A stretch of 35,368 bases of DNA, taken from a virus. The translations under genes and the position numbers were made by a program. This document shows positions 21,579 to 29,252 of the stretch, one piece after another. Under the pieces are notes generated by a model. That model was not told the DNA's origin and made no database searches. It saw nothing but the letters and a program-made list of their open reading frames with translations. Position 1 is the stretch's first letter, and every line of letters begins with the position of its first letter. Location of the stretch: positions 1 to 35,368 of the IMG/VR virus record IMGVR_UViG_3300037193_001819. One strand, 5' to 3'.

Positions 21579-21987
21579 TCTCAAGGGACCGTGGCGGTTC
21601 CAGATCCCCGCGCCCGACGTCTGGATCGAATCCAACGGCGGGCACGGGCACTGGGCCACCACCTCCGGCGCGATCGCGTCCTGGAGGACCGCCGGGAAGC
21701 TCTACGCGCACAAGGCCCGCCTGCCGCACATCCTCCTGCCGGTCACCATTACCGCGCACGTCCACCGGACCGACAACCGCCGCGCCGACGCCGCGAACCG
21801 CTACCCGACTGCGAAGGCCGTCATCGACGGCATCGTGGACGCGGGCGTGCTCGACGACGACTCCGACCGGTACGTCACCGGCGTGATGATGAAGGCCGGC
21901 GCTCGCGTGCTGCCGCGTGAGCACCCGCGGGGGCTGCTCACCGTCGTGATCGCCATCGACCCCTCCCCGGAACGGGAGGCCGCATGA
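21571..21987 (+). CDS. RusA-like Holliday junction resolvase
   Basis: A 138-residue protein, GTG start 21571 inside the end of the previous gene. The RusA pattern is present: a beta strand with basic residues then RRADAANRYPTAKAVIDGIVDAGVLDDDSDRYV, with acidic residues D73, D86, D90 and the D95-D97 cluster standing where the catalytic Asp residues of RusA lie. The N-terminal half is more diverged (FQIPAPDVWIESNGGHGHW). It would cut branched DNA during replication or packaging. Directly before the replication initiator gene, a usual neighbour. Confidence 0.83.
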   Translation: MSDLKGPWRFQIPAPDVWIESNGGHGHWATTSGAIASWRTAGKLYAHKARLPHILLPVTITAHVHRTDNRRADAANRYPTAKAVIDGIVDAGVLDDDSDRYVTGVMMKAGARVLPREHPRGLLTVVIAIDPSPEREAA

Positions 21988-22931
21988 CGACGAAGTGGGA
22001 AGTGGTGGCGGCGCTCAAGAATTCGGGCCTGCTGCCCTCGGACCGGATCATCATGATGATGCTCGTCGACGTCGCCGACGCCGAGACCGCGTACGTCGCC
22101 GAGCAGTGGTCGCCGTCGCTCACGGAGCTGGCGAAGTGGACCGGCCTGGGCCGCTCCACCGTCGCTGCCCGCCTGGACGAGCTCGAGCGCCTGGGCTGGG
22201 TCAAGCGCGAGCGCCCCCCGACCGCGGAGGCGATCGCTCGCGGCGCCCGCACCTGCTACCACCTCGCGATCGGCGAAGCCGTCGAGAAGGTCAAGCCGCA
22301 GCGTCCCGCGAACCCGACTCGGACTAGTCCAACCGCTGGACCCGTCCAGGTATCGGACCAGGTCACGGCCGGTAGTCCAGAAGCGGGACTAGTCCAACCG
22401 CTGGATGAGGGTAGTCCAGCCGTTGGACTACCCCTAGTCCAGCCGTTGGACTCGGCTAGTCCAGCCGTTGGACACAAGAACCACCCTCCTACGGAGGGTG
22501 GTTCACCCACCAGTTCCCACCAAGAGCCCACCACTCCACCGCCTGCGGCTGCCGCCGCCGAGGAGACCCAGGCGCCGACGAAGCGAGCGAAGCAGCCCGA
22601 ACCGCACCGCGAGGACGTCGAACGGCTCTGCGCCGCACTCGCCGACCACCGCGTCCGCCTCGGCTGCAAGCGCCCCACCGTCACCGACGCGTGGCGCAAG
22701 GACGCCCGGCTCCTCATCGACGCCGACGAGGTCGACCTGGACACCGCGCTCGCGGTCCTCGACTGGTCCCAGGCCGACGACTTCTGGAAGGCGAACATCC
22801 GCGGCATCCCGAAGTTCCGCAAGCAGTTCGACACGCTCCGGCTGCGCATGGAATCGAGCCGCGGCCGCCGCCGCGCCGCCTACCAAGACCCACCGAACCG
22901 CGACGTCTCCGGCTACCGGAAGGACTTCTGA
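21984..22931 (+). CDS. Replication initiator / helicase-loading protein with internal origin repeats
   Basis: A 315-residue protein. Residues 1-95 form a winged helix (IIMMMLVDVADAETAYVAEQWSPSLTELAKWTGLGRSTVAARLDELERLGWVKRE). Residues 100-210 are a low-complexity linker encoded by repeated DNA. Residues 215-315 end with ALAVLDWSQADDFWKANIRGIPKFRKQFDTLRLRM, the C-terminal domain of phage replisome organisers that binds a DnaC-type loader. The loader gene follows directly. As in lambda O, the origin seems to lie inside the gene: seven 15-bp iteron-like repeats fall in the linker. Start ATG overlaps the RusA stop. Confidence 0.83.
   Translation: MTTKWEVVAALKNSGLLPSDRIIMMMLVDVADAETAYVAEQWSPSLTELAKWTGLGRSTVAARLDELERLGWVKRERPPTAEAIARGARTCYHLAIGEAVEKVKPQRPANPTRTSPTAGPVQVSDQVTAGSPEAGLVQPLDEGSPAVGLPLVQPLDSASPAVGHKNHPPTEGGSPTSSHQEPTTPPPAAAAAEETQAPTKRAKQPEPHREDVERLCAALADHRVRLGCKRPTVTDAWRKDARLLIDADEVDLDTALAVLDWSQADDFWKANIRGIPKFRKQFDTLRLRMESSRGRRRAAYQDPPNRDVSGYRKDF
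22327..22473. repeat. ori: Seven iteron-like repeats, candidate phage origin of replication
   Basis: Repeats of GTCCAGCCGTTGGAC (five-base inverted arms GTCCA/TGGAC around five bases) start at 22327, 22344, 22375, 22392, 22414, 22437 and 22459. The last three are identical; those at 22327 and 22392 read GTCCAACCGCTGGAC/T; those at 22344 and 22375 are degenerate. Spacing is 17, 31, 17, 22, 23 and 22 bases, near two helical turns for the last ones. Several are preceded by CTA or GTA. A perfect 11-bp inverted repeat follows at 22479-22503. Layout inside the initiator gene matches lambdoid origins. Confidence 0.82.
22479..22503. promoter_or_regulatory. Perfect 11-bp hairpin next to the iterons
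   Basis: AACCACCCTCC (22479-22489), loop TAC, GGAGGGTGGTT (22493-22503). It begins 5 bases after the last iteron and lies within coding sequence, so it is kept in addition to protein needs. It may be a cruciform or single-strand element of the origin, or a pause site. Confidence 0.62.
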
Positions 22932-22932
22932 C

Positions 22933-23751
22933 ATGGCCACCAACCCGAACATCACCGTCGGCGCCTCCACCGCCCCGCGCGGCGCCCGCTGCCCCGACCA
23001 CCCCAGCGAAACCGCCGCGCACTGCGGCCCCTGCCGCTCCGAACTCCTCGGCGGCCTCACCGCCGGCGACGAGCAGTCCGGCTTCGCCGCGCTGGCCGCC
23101 GACGAGCGCGAATCCCGCCTCGTGGCCCGACTGCGCCGGTTCGCCACGAACCGCTGGAAGGCCCAGTGCGACCCCGAGTTCGCCGACGCCTCCATGGACG
23201 ACGTCCCCGACCTCGTCACCCAGGACGCGGCGGTCATCTACGCGTGGGTCGACGCGTGGAACGCCGGCGCTGACCCGCTCCCGTGGCTGGCGATCTCCGG
23301 ACCCACCGGCACCGGGAAGACTCACCTCGAGCACGCCGTCGTCGGCGCCGTCGTCACCGGCCCCAACCCGGCCGAGTGCATCGTCATCACCGCGCCCGAG
23401 CTGTTCGATTCCCTCCGGCCCGACGCTCCCGAGCGCGCGGTCCGCCTGTTCCAGTACCAGACCACGCCGCTGCTCGTGATCGACGACCTCGGCGCGAACG
23501 GCCACTCTCCCTGGGTTGAGGAACGCACCCACCTGATCCTCAACTACCGGTACAGCAAGGGTCTCCCGGTCGTCTTCACCACGAACCTCGAGCCCGACGA
23601 GCTCCGCGTCGCCATCGGCGGCCGCATGGTCTCCCGGCTCCGCCAGCGGTGCCTGCGCGTCGTCCTCGAAGGCGAGGACCGCCGCAAGCCCCCCACCCTG
23701 CAGGGCCTCGCGCTCGCCACCGCCGCCGCGCTGGAGACGAGCGGCCGATGA
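22933..23751 (+). CDS. DnaC-like helicase loader ATPase
   Basis: A 272-residue AAA+ protein. An N-terminal Cys cluster (CPDHPSETAAHCGPC, residues 20-34) may bind zinc. Walker A is GPTGTGKTH (123-131), Walker B is LLVIDDLG (180-187); further motifs are TTNLEPDELR and RMVSRLRQRC (sensor/arginine region). It would load the host DnaB helicase at the phage origin together with the upstream initiator. ATG 22933 is 1 base after the initiator stop. No phage helicase is seen, so the host helicase is presumably used. Confidence 0.9.
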   Translation: MATNPNITVGASTAPRGARCPDHPSETAAHCGPCRSELLGGLTAGDEQSGFAALAADERESRLVARLRRFATNRWKAQCDPEFADASMDDVPDLVTQDAAVIYAWVDAWNAGADPLPWLAISGPTGTGKTHLEHAVVGAVVTGPNPAECIVITAPELFDSLRPDAPERAVRLFQYQTTPLLVIDDLGANGHSPWVEERTHLILNYRYSKGLPVVFTTNLEPDELRVAIGGRMVSRLRQRCLRVVLEGEDRRKPPTLQGLALATAAALETSGR

Positions 23752-24083
23752 GCGACTACGACATCCCGCCGCGCGTCGTCGCCCAGCTCGACCAGGACCA
23801 CGCTGACGCCGACGGCCGCCTCGCCGTCCTGCTCGACGTGCTCGTCTGCAACGGCGTCGCCGGCCTCGCCGCCCCCGAGCGCGCGATCGGCGTCGCCCTC
23901 GAGCTTCGCGACCTCGACCGGGCCAACCTCGTCGAGATCGCCGCGACCGCCGTCGCCCGCCTCCTCGGCGAGCCCTGCGCCCGCTGCAGCGGGCGCGGCA
24001 TCGTCCTCGTCACCACCTACGGCAACCACACCGTCCCCTGCGGCATGTGCCGCGGCACCGGCACGACAGGAGCCCCGCAGTGA
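23748..24083 (+). CDS. Small protein with DnaJ-type zinc motif
   Basis: A 111-residue protein, ATGA overlap with the loader gene. Residues 1-75 are helical (VVAQLDQDHADADGRLAVLLDVLVCNG); the end holds CARCSGRG and CGMCRGTG, two CxxCxGxG repeats as in the zinc centre of DnaJ. Function not known; may bind proteins or nucleic acid. Confidence 0.75.
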   Translation: MSDYDIPPRVVAQLDQDHADADGRLAVLLDVLVCNGVAGLAAPERAIGVALELRDLDRANLVEIAATAVARLLGEPCARCSGRGIVLVTTYGNHTVPCGMCRGTGTTGAPQ

Positions 24084-24910
24084 CCGAGAGCGTGCGACCG
24101 CCCGTCGCCTACTACGGCGGCAAGATGACCATCGCCGACCGCATCGTGTCCTACCTGCCCCCACACGAGCACTACGTCGAGCCGTACTGCGGCTCCTGCG
24201 CCGTCCTGCTCGCGAAGCCGCGCAGCCGCATGGAGACCGTCAACGACATCGACACGCGCCTCATGCAGTTCTGGCGGGTCCTGCGCGACCACCCCGCCGA
24301 GCTCGCCCGCGTCATCGACGCGACCCCGCACTCACGAGCCGAATTCGCCGCCGCCCGCGACCGCGCCGACGACGAGCTCGAAGACGCCCGACGAGTCTGG
24401 GTCCTGCTCACCCAGTCCCGCACCGGCACCATGCGTCCCTCCGGCTGGCGGCACTACCAGAACCCGACCGGCTCCACGTTCGGCATGCCCGCCTACCTCG
24501 AGGCCTACCGCGACCGCTTCCCCGGCGCCGTCCGGCGGATGCAAGGCGTCTCCCTCGAAGCACTCCCCGCCCTCGACCTCATCGCCAAATACGGGCGCCA
24601 CGCCGGCGTCCTGCTCTACGTCGACCCGCCCTACCTCGGATCAACCCGCACCCGCGGCTACCTCCACGAAATGCAGGCCGACGCCGACCACGAGGCGCTG
24701 GCCGAGGCACTGCACGCCTGCAAGGCCGCCGTCGTCCTCTCCGGCTACCCGTCCGAGCTGTACGACCGGCTCTACACCGACTGGGACCGCGTCGACATCC
24801 ACACCGGCACTGGCCAGTCCGGCACCTGGGAGGCCCGAACCGAGGTCCTGTGGTCCAACCGCGCCCTCACCCAGCAGACCACCCTCTTTGAACTGGAGAC
24901 CGCCCGATGA
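24080..24910 (+). CDS. DNA adenine methyltransferase (Dam/D12 class)
   Basis: A 276-residue N6-adenine methylase, GTG start overlapping the previous stop. Motifs: YYGGK (11-15) and YVEPYCGSCAVLL (SAM-binding motif I, 32-44), NDID (55-58), and the catalytic DPPYLGSTR (DPPY, 182-185), with VVLSGYPSELYD after it. This is the D12-class order. No restriction enzyme gene is next to it, so it is a solitary methylase, likely protecting phage DNA from host restriction or marking it. Target site unknown. Confidence 0.9.
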   Translation: MTESVRPPVAYYGGKMTIADRIVSYLPPHEHYVEPYCGSCAVLLAKPRSRMETVNDIDTRLMQFWRVLRDHPAELARVIDATPHSRAEFAAARDRADDELEDARRVWVLLTQSRTGTMRPSGWRHYQNPTGSTFGMPAYLEAYRDRFPGAVRRMQGVSLEALPALDLIAKYGRHAGVLLYVDPPYLGSTRTRGYLHEMQADADHEALAEALHACKAAVVLSGYPSELYDRLYTDWDRVDIHTGTGQSGTWEARTEVLWSNRALTQQTTLFELETAR

Positions 24911-25419
24911 AGACCAACGACCTCGACGCCGCTGGCGTCGTCGCTTCCTGGAACAGCCTGTACCCGATCGGCACGCACGTCCGGTACTGGAAGGGCATCC
25001 GTGCTGGCGAAGGGCGCACCGGTGTCACCCGCTCAGCCGCGATGCTCCGCGGCGGCAACATCCCGGTCGTGAAGATCGACGGCGCCTTCGGCGCCATCGC
25101 CCTCTCCAACATCGAGGTAGTCGTCCCGCGGATCGTCGCCCCGTGCGACATCTGCCGCCACCCGCGCGAGGGCCACGGCATCCGCTACGTCGCCCTCCAA
25201 GGCGAGCACGAATGGCGGAACCCCTACGCGCGCACGGCCGCGCTCTCGCCCCGGAAGCCGCCCGAGCCCACCGAACCCGAACCCTGCACCTGCACGGCCG
25301 ACGAGTTCTGCGCACGCTGCGACCCGTGGCGCCACCAGCGCCCCGCCGCCGTGCCCCCCGACCCCGCCCGGCCGGGCCGCCTCTCCCACATCGCCAGCGC
25401 CCCCAGGAGGACCGCATGA
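24907..25419 (+). CDS. Unknown early protein with zinc-type Cys clusters
   Basis: A 170-residue protein, ATGA overlap with the methylase. Residues 10-80 look like a small beta-barrel (YPIGTHVRYWKGIRAGEGRTGVTRSAAML, VVKIDGAFGAIALSNIEVV). Then CDICRHPREGH and a second cluster CTCTADEFCARCDPW follow. Pro/Arg-rich end. Not recognised. Confidence 0.7.
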   Translation: MKTNDLDAAGVVASWNSLYPIGTHVRYWKGIRAGEGRTGVTRSAAMLRGGNIPVVKIDGAFGAIALSNIEVVVPRIVAPCDICRHPREGHGIRYVALQGEHEWRNPYARTAALSPRKPPEPTEPEPCTCTADEFCARCDPWRHQRPAAVPPDPARPGRLSHIASAPRRTA

Positions 25420-25760
25420 ACACCGACAGCATCCGCATCTACGGCGCGTCCGACGACCTCATCGAGACCCGAGGCGCAGTAGACGAGGAGTTCGGCGCCG
25501 TCTACGGAGGGACCACGAACATCACCGTGCTCGCCCACCGCGACACCGAGGAGATCGAGGTCCGACTCACCGCCGAATACGACCCCGATAACTCCGGGGA
25601 ATGGCGCATCAAGGAGACGACCTCGACCGGCCTCGTCACCATCACCCCGGCCCGCGGCGAAGACCAGCCCGACGACGAGGACGGCTGCCCCGGCTACTCC
25701 GACAAGGCAACCGTGTCCGGCGGGGTCGCCGTGCGCCTGGAGGAGGACGACCGTGGCTAA
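25416..25760 (+). CDS. Unknown early protein
   Basis: A 114-residue acidic protein; CAGGAGG 5 bases before ATG 25416. Beta-rich pattern (ITVLAHRDTEEIEVRLTAEYDPDNSGEWRIKETTSTGLVTITPA) and acidic middle (GEDQPDDEDGCPGYSD). No family recognised. Confidence 0.7.
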   Translation: MNTDSIRIYGASDDLIETRGAVDEEFGAVYGGTTNITVLAHRDTEEIEVRLTAEYDPDNSGEWRIKETTSTGLVTITPARGEDQPDDEDGCPGYSDKATVSGGVAVRLEEDDRG

Positions 25761-26004
25761 GTCCGAGGAGTCAAGAGCTGTCACCGCCAACGCCCAGGTG
25801 AAGATCGCGAGTATCCACGCAGTTGGTCACTGGGGTTGCACACTCGGCGATCTGCGCAAGCTCGTTGCGGCCGCCGACGGCATTCCCGACAGCGCCGAAG
25901 TCCTGATAGAAGACCTCCAGAAGCACTACGCGCGGGTCGACACCTTCCTGGCGGAGACCATCTCGGTTCGAAGCGAGCAGGACGAGGCTGGAAGCGACCG
26001 ATGA
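25753..26004 (+). CDS. Unknown small early protein
   Basis: An 83-residue protein, GTG start 25753 inside the end of the previous gene, with GGAGGA upstream. Sequence: KIASIHAVGHWGCTLGDLRKLVAAADGIPDSAEVLIEDLQKHYARVDTFLAETISV, a compact alpha/beta look. Not recognised. Confidence 0.68.
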   Translation: MAKSEESRAVTANAQVKIASIHAVGHWGCTLGDLRKLVAAADGIPDSAEVLIEDLQKHYARVDTFLAETISVRSEQDEAGSDR

Positions 26005-26327
26005 GCGAGCCCCAGACCCTCATGCAGCCCGACCTGTTCGGCGAGGCCACCTGCCCCCGTTGCTGCACCACCGAACCCAACGGGCACCTGCTGGACCTCA
26101 ACCACGGCGCCGAGCCCGGCAGGGACACCATTCACGGGGCCGAACGAGGCGAGCACTCGATCTACGGCGACTACTGCGAGGCGCAGCTCCTCGTGGCGAA
26201 CCACATCCACTACGAGGTCTTGCACGGCATGGACGAGGACCTGGCGCGGTCCGTCGACGAGGGTCGCGCCCTCGGCCTCGACACCGACGCGATCATCGCC
26301 GAGGCGCGAGCGGAGGAGACAGCATGA
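26001..26327 (+). CDS. Unknown small early protein
   Basis: A 108-residue protein, ATGA overlap. Begins SEPQTLMQPDLFGEATCPRCC, with one Cys cluster (CPRCC); the middle is rich in His and Gly (HLLDLNHGAEPGRDTIHGAERGEHSIYGDYCEAQLL). 'QPDLFGE' near the start is a motif resembling clamp-binding (DLF) boxes: it might contact the DNA polymerase sliding clamp, which is speculation. Confidence 0.66.
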   Translation: MSEPQTLMQPDLFGEATCPRCCTTEPNGHLLDLNHGAEPGRDTIHGAERGEHSIYGDYCEAQLLVANHIHYEVLHGMDEDLARSVDEGRALGLDTDAIIAEARAEETA

Positions 26328-26644
26328 GCGACCAGCCGCTCACCGAAGCCGAGGAGACCGTAGCCCGCATCCTGGCCAGCGGCGACTGGGAAGCGGGCGT
26401 GCGCAACTGCGACATCGGCTCCCGCGAGACCGTCGCCCAGTACTCCCGCGACATCGTCGCCGCGCTCCGGCCGATCCTCGCCGCCGAGGCCCTGCGTGAG
26501 GAAGCTGCCGCGCTCGAAGCCGCCATCGACGGCGGCCCCGATCTCCTCGTCGTCCCGGCTCACCTCTGGCTGCACCAACGCGCAGCCGACCGGCTCCGCG
26601 CCGCCCCCTGCGAAACCGGAGGCACCGATGCCGATCCGTCCTGA
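26324..26644 (+). CDS. Unknown small early protein
   Basis: A 106-residue protein, ATGA overlap, GGAGGA 7 bases upstream. Mostly helical (EAEETVARILASGDWEAGVRNCDIG, YSRDIVAALRPILAAEALREEAAALEAAI). The next gene starts inside its end in another frame. Not recognised. Confidence 0.66.
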   Translation: MSDQPLTEAEETVARILASGDWEAGVRNCDIGSRETVAQYSRDIVAALRPILAAEALREEAAALEAAIDGGPDLLVVPAHLWLHQRAADRLRAAPCETGGTDADPS

Positions 26645-27002
26645 GAATCGAGCCCGCTACCCGAAGAACTGGAAGGCGATCTCGGCCGAGATCCGCTTCG
26701 GACGTGCCGGAAGCCGCTGCGAGTGCAAAGGCGAATGCGGCCGCGGTACCCACGAAGGCCGCTGCCCGAACGTCCACGGCAAGCCCGCCTACGGGACCGG
26801 CTCCGAAGTGATCCTGACCGTCGCTCACCTCGACCACACCCCGGAGAACTGCGACCGCAGCAACCTGCGCGCGATGTGCCAGGGCTGCCACCTGCACTAC
26901 GACAAGGACCACCACGCCGAAACCGCAAGCCACACACGGGCGCTCGCCGCGACAGCGGATATGGAACCGCTGTTCCCCATCACCGGAAGTACCGATGCTT
27001 GA
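26628..27002 (+). CDS. HNH-type nuclease-like zinc protein
   Basis: A 124-residue protein; GGAGG 6 bases before ATG 26628. Cys-rich knuckles (CECKGECGRG, CPN, CDRSN, CQGC) and an HNH-like core: TVAHLDHTPENCDRSNLRAMCQGCHLHYDKDHH, with His before Asp-His, Asn in the middle and His at the end. It may be a homing-type or repair nuclease. A second HNH protein lies near the terminase (30754). Confidence 0.8.
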   Translation: MPIRPENRARYPKNWKAISAEIRFGRAGSRCECKGECGRGTHEGRCPNVHGKPAYGTGSEVILTVAHLDHTPENCDRSNLRAMCQGCHLHYDKDHHAETASHTRALAATADMEPLFPITGSTDA

Positions 27003-27276
27003 CCCGGCCTCCGACAAGCTCCACTACGCCGGCGAGTTCCACGACCCGCGCGGCTGCACCGCCTGCTCCCTGGCCACCCTCTCCGATGCAGGTCGCCGCG
27101 CCAACGGCCCCACCGTCGTCACCTTCACCGACCCCGACGGCACCACGACCGTCATGCAGGCCGAATCGGTGACCTGGAACTACAACACGGAGCCCTTCAT
27201 CCCCGAGGAAGTCTGGTTCGCCTGCACCGAAACCCACCCCGAGCAGGCCCTACTGCGGAAGGAAGACGCCGAGTGA
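26995..27276 (+). CDS. Unknown small early protein
   Basis: A 93-residue protein overlapping the previous end by 8 bases. Contains CTACSLATL and ETHPEQALL; beta-type middle (VVTFTDPDGTTTVMQAESVTWNY). Not recognised. Confidence 0.66.
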   Translation: MLDPASDKLHYAGEFHDPRGCTACSLATLSDAGRRANGPTVVTFTDPDGTTTVMQAESVTWNYNTEPFIPEEVWFACTETHPEQALLRKEDAE

Positions 27277-27551
27277 ACCTGGCCCTGATCGCCGCCACCG
27301 CGTACCTCCTCGGCGCCGTCATCACATACGGCGTCCTCATCGACCGCCCCGAGGTGTTCGGGCTCAACGAGATCGCCGACGACATCCGCGCCGCCCAGCC
27401 GCGCCTTACCGAACGCCAGATCGAGTACGCCATCCAGCGAGGCCACCAGCGCGTCAGCGTCATCGCCGCCGCCCTCTGGCCCCTGCTGCTCATCGTCCTC
27501 GCCGGCGCCGCACTCCTCGACCTCCCCAACCACGGAAGGAACCGACCATGA
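27273..27551 (+). CDS. Small membrane protein
   Basis: A 92-residue protein, GTG start overlapping the previous stop. Two membrane helices: about 2-22 (NLALIAATAYLLGAVITYGVL) and 63-83 (VSVIAAALWPLLLIVLAGAAL), with a charged segment of about 40 residues between. Function unknown. Confidence 0.68.
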   Translation: MNLALIAATAYLLGAVITYGVLIDRPEVFGLNEIADDIRAAQPRLTERQIEYAIQRGHQRVSVIAAALWPLLLIVLAGAALLDLPNHGRNRP

Positions 27552-27976
27552 AGTACCGCAAGAAGCCCGTCGAGATCGAGGCCATGCAGGTCCCGGTCAA
27601 TGCGACCCCGCCCGAGGCCATGGCCGTCTACCAGTGGGTTGAGTCCCACATCGGCTCTGTCCCCCCGCCCGGCTACGAGGCCACCCAGGAGGACCGCACC
27701 GGCGTCACCATCGACCCGGCCGACGGCCTGATGACCATCCGGACGCTCGACGGCGACATGAAGGTCTCCCTCGGTGACTGGGTGATTCGAGGTGTCCAGG
27801 GCGAGTTCTACCCCTGCAAGCCCGACATCTTCGAAGCCACCTACGAGCCTGTTGAGCGCTCGAAGGGCGGCATCTTCCTGGACGTCCAGTGCCCCCCGCG
27901 CACATCAACGAACGAGACGTTCGCGGCCGGCCGCGCGTCCGTAATCCGCGACCTCCGCCGCCGCGGCACTCTCTGA
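27548..27976 (+). CDS. Conserved phage protein (MKYRKKPV family)
   Basis: A 142-residue protein; GGAAGGAA upstream of ATG 27548. The start KYRKKPVEIEAMQV and the segment KVSLGDWVIRGVQGEFYPCKPDIFEATYEPV are a widespread phage protein signature of unknown function. The last 40 residues (GGIFLDVQCPPRTSTNETFAAGR) are not part of the usual family and may be a local extension. A hairpin follows the gene. Confidence 0.8.
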   Translation: MKYRKKPVEIEAMQVPVNATPPEAMAVYQWVESHIGSVPPPGYEATQEDRTGVTIDPADGLMTIRTLDGDMKVSLGDWVIRGVQGEFYPCKPDIFEATYEPVERSKGGIFLDVQCPPRTSTNETFAAGRASVIRDLRRRGTL

Positions 27977-27984
27977 CCGCCCCC

Positions 27985-28011
27985 GCGGCGCGGGACCGGC
28001 ACTCGCGCCGC
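27985..28011. terminator. Hairpin between early genes
   Basis: GCGGCGCG (27985-27992) and CGCGCCGC (28004-28011), 8-bp stem, 11-nt loop, in a 71-base gap of the operon. Possible partial terminator or processing site. Confidence 0.5.
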
Positions 28012-28047
28012 CCACCACGTCAACACCCGAACACCCAGGAGGACACC

Positions 28048-28983
28048 GTGAACACCCAACACCCATGCACCCGCTGCAGCAAACCCGTCCACGACAACGC
28101 CCCCTGCTGCACCGAATGCACCGCCGAAGCCGTGCGCGGCCTCGCCCACCTCGTCAACCTCGGCCCCCACCTGGAGACCACCCGCACCCGCCAAGACCAC
28201 CACGGCACCCCCGGCCCACGCTCCAACACCGACGAGGTCCCCCTCCCCATCAACCTCCGCGCCCGAACCGTCAGCGACAACGCCCACCGCACACTCGGAC
28301 GCTGGGCACGAATCGCCAACCACTACAAGACCGCGGCCGCCCCCCTCAACGGACCCGCCTGCCTCGGCTCCACCCTCACCAACTGCCCACACAGCAGCTG
28401 CCGCACCCTCGAACAACAGCAGAAACCGAAGACACCCGCGCTGGCGGACCTCGCGACCGCCGTCGCCGACCACCTCGACTGGCTGCGAGGCCGCGACGAC
28501 GCCGCGCTCCTCATCGGCGACATCGCGCGCACCCGCGAGGCCATCGAGCGCGTCTGCGACTCCCCGCCGACCATGATCGAGCTCGGCCGGTGCGAAGAGT
28601 GCGCTGCGTGGCTGCGCGCCGCCCGCGACACCGTCATGGTCGACTGCCGCGGCTGCGGCACCTCGTACGATGTCGCCACCCGGAAAGCGTGGCTGATCAA
28701 CCAGATCGACCTCCACAAGGCCCCGCCACCCGTGATCGCCGCGGTCCTCACCGCCTGGATGGAGGTCCCGCTGCCCGTCGCCACGATCCACACGTGGATC
28801 AACCGGAAGCTCCTCCGCTCACGCGGCTGCACGGTATGCGGCCAACCCGACCACGACCACCTGCCGTGCAACGGTCAGCTCACCTACCGGATCGGCGATG
28901 TCCGCGTCCGGCATCTAGCCTCGATCAAGAGGAAGCTCAAGGCCGCCGCCGCGGCCTCGAACAGGGAGGTCTCGGCAGCATGA
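28048..28983 (+). CDS. Zinc-ribbon/HTH DNA-binding protein
   Basis: A 311-residue protein; GTG 28048 with AGGAGG 5 bases upstream. Zinc clusters: CTRCSKPVHDNAPCCTEC at the start, CEECAAW and CRGCGTSYD in the middle, CTVCGQPDHDHLPC near the end. Between the last two lies an HTH-like part (VIAAVLTAWMEVPLPVATIHTWINRKLL). This layout is familiar from actinophage early proteins and suggests a DNA-binding regulator. No known site. Confidence 0.75.
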   Translation: MNTQHPCTRCSKPVHDNAPCCTECTAEAVRGLAHLVNLGPHLETTRTRQDHHGTPGPRSNTDEVPLPINLRARTVSDNAHRTLGRWARIANHYKTAAAPLNGPACLGSTLTNCPHSSCRTLEQQQKPKTPALADLATAVADHLDWLRGRDDAALLIGDIARTREAIERVCDSPPTMIELGRCEECAAWLRAARDTVMVDCRGCGTSYDVATRKAWLINQIDLHKAPPPVIAAVLTAWMEVPLPVATIHTWINRKLLRSRGCTVCGQPDHDHLPCNGQLTYRIGDVRVRHLASIKRKLKAAAAASNREVSAA

Positions 28984-29252
28984 ATCACCTCGAAATCGTC
29001 CATGTCGACCGCACTAATTGCATTCTTCCGCCCCGTCAGTCCAGGGGACCAGACGAGTACATCGTGCACTTCGACGGCGAGGCCCAGGAGTGGATGCGGC
29101 ACATAGAGGTCTACGAAGTCACGTTCGGCGAATCCACAACGAGCGACGGCATCTCCGAAGTGCGGTTCACCGGCGCCTTCGGCGAACTCCGTCTCGATAC
29201 CCGCTACGTCACCGTCACCATGAGGACCGAGGCGGAGGCATGGACGCTGTGA
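28980..29252 (+). CDS. Unknown small early protein
   Basis: A 90-residue protein, ATGA overlap. Beta-rich (EIVHVDRTNCILPP, VYEVTFGESTTSDGISEVRFTGAFGELRLDTRYVTVTMR). Codon use is slightly less GC-rich at its start (CATGTCGACCGCACTAATTG), but no sign of a separate origin beyond that. Not recognised. Confidence 0.66.
   Translation: MNHLEIVHVDRTNCILPPRQSRGPDEYIVHFDGEAQEWMRHIEVYEVTFGESTTSDGISEVRFTGAFGELRLDTRYVTVTMRTEAEAWTL

Noticed and set aside
22327-22473. CRISPR array
   Set aside because: Repeats are only 15 bp, spaced 17-31 bases start to start, lie inside a coding gene, and have no cas genes near; they fit iterons.
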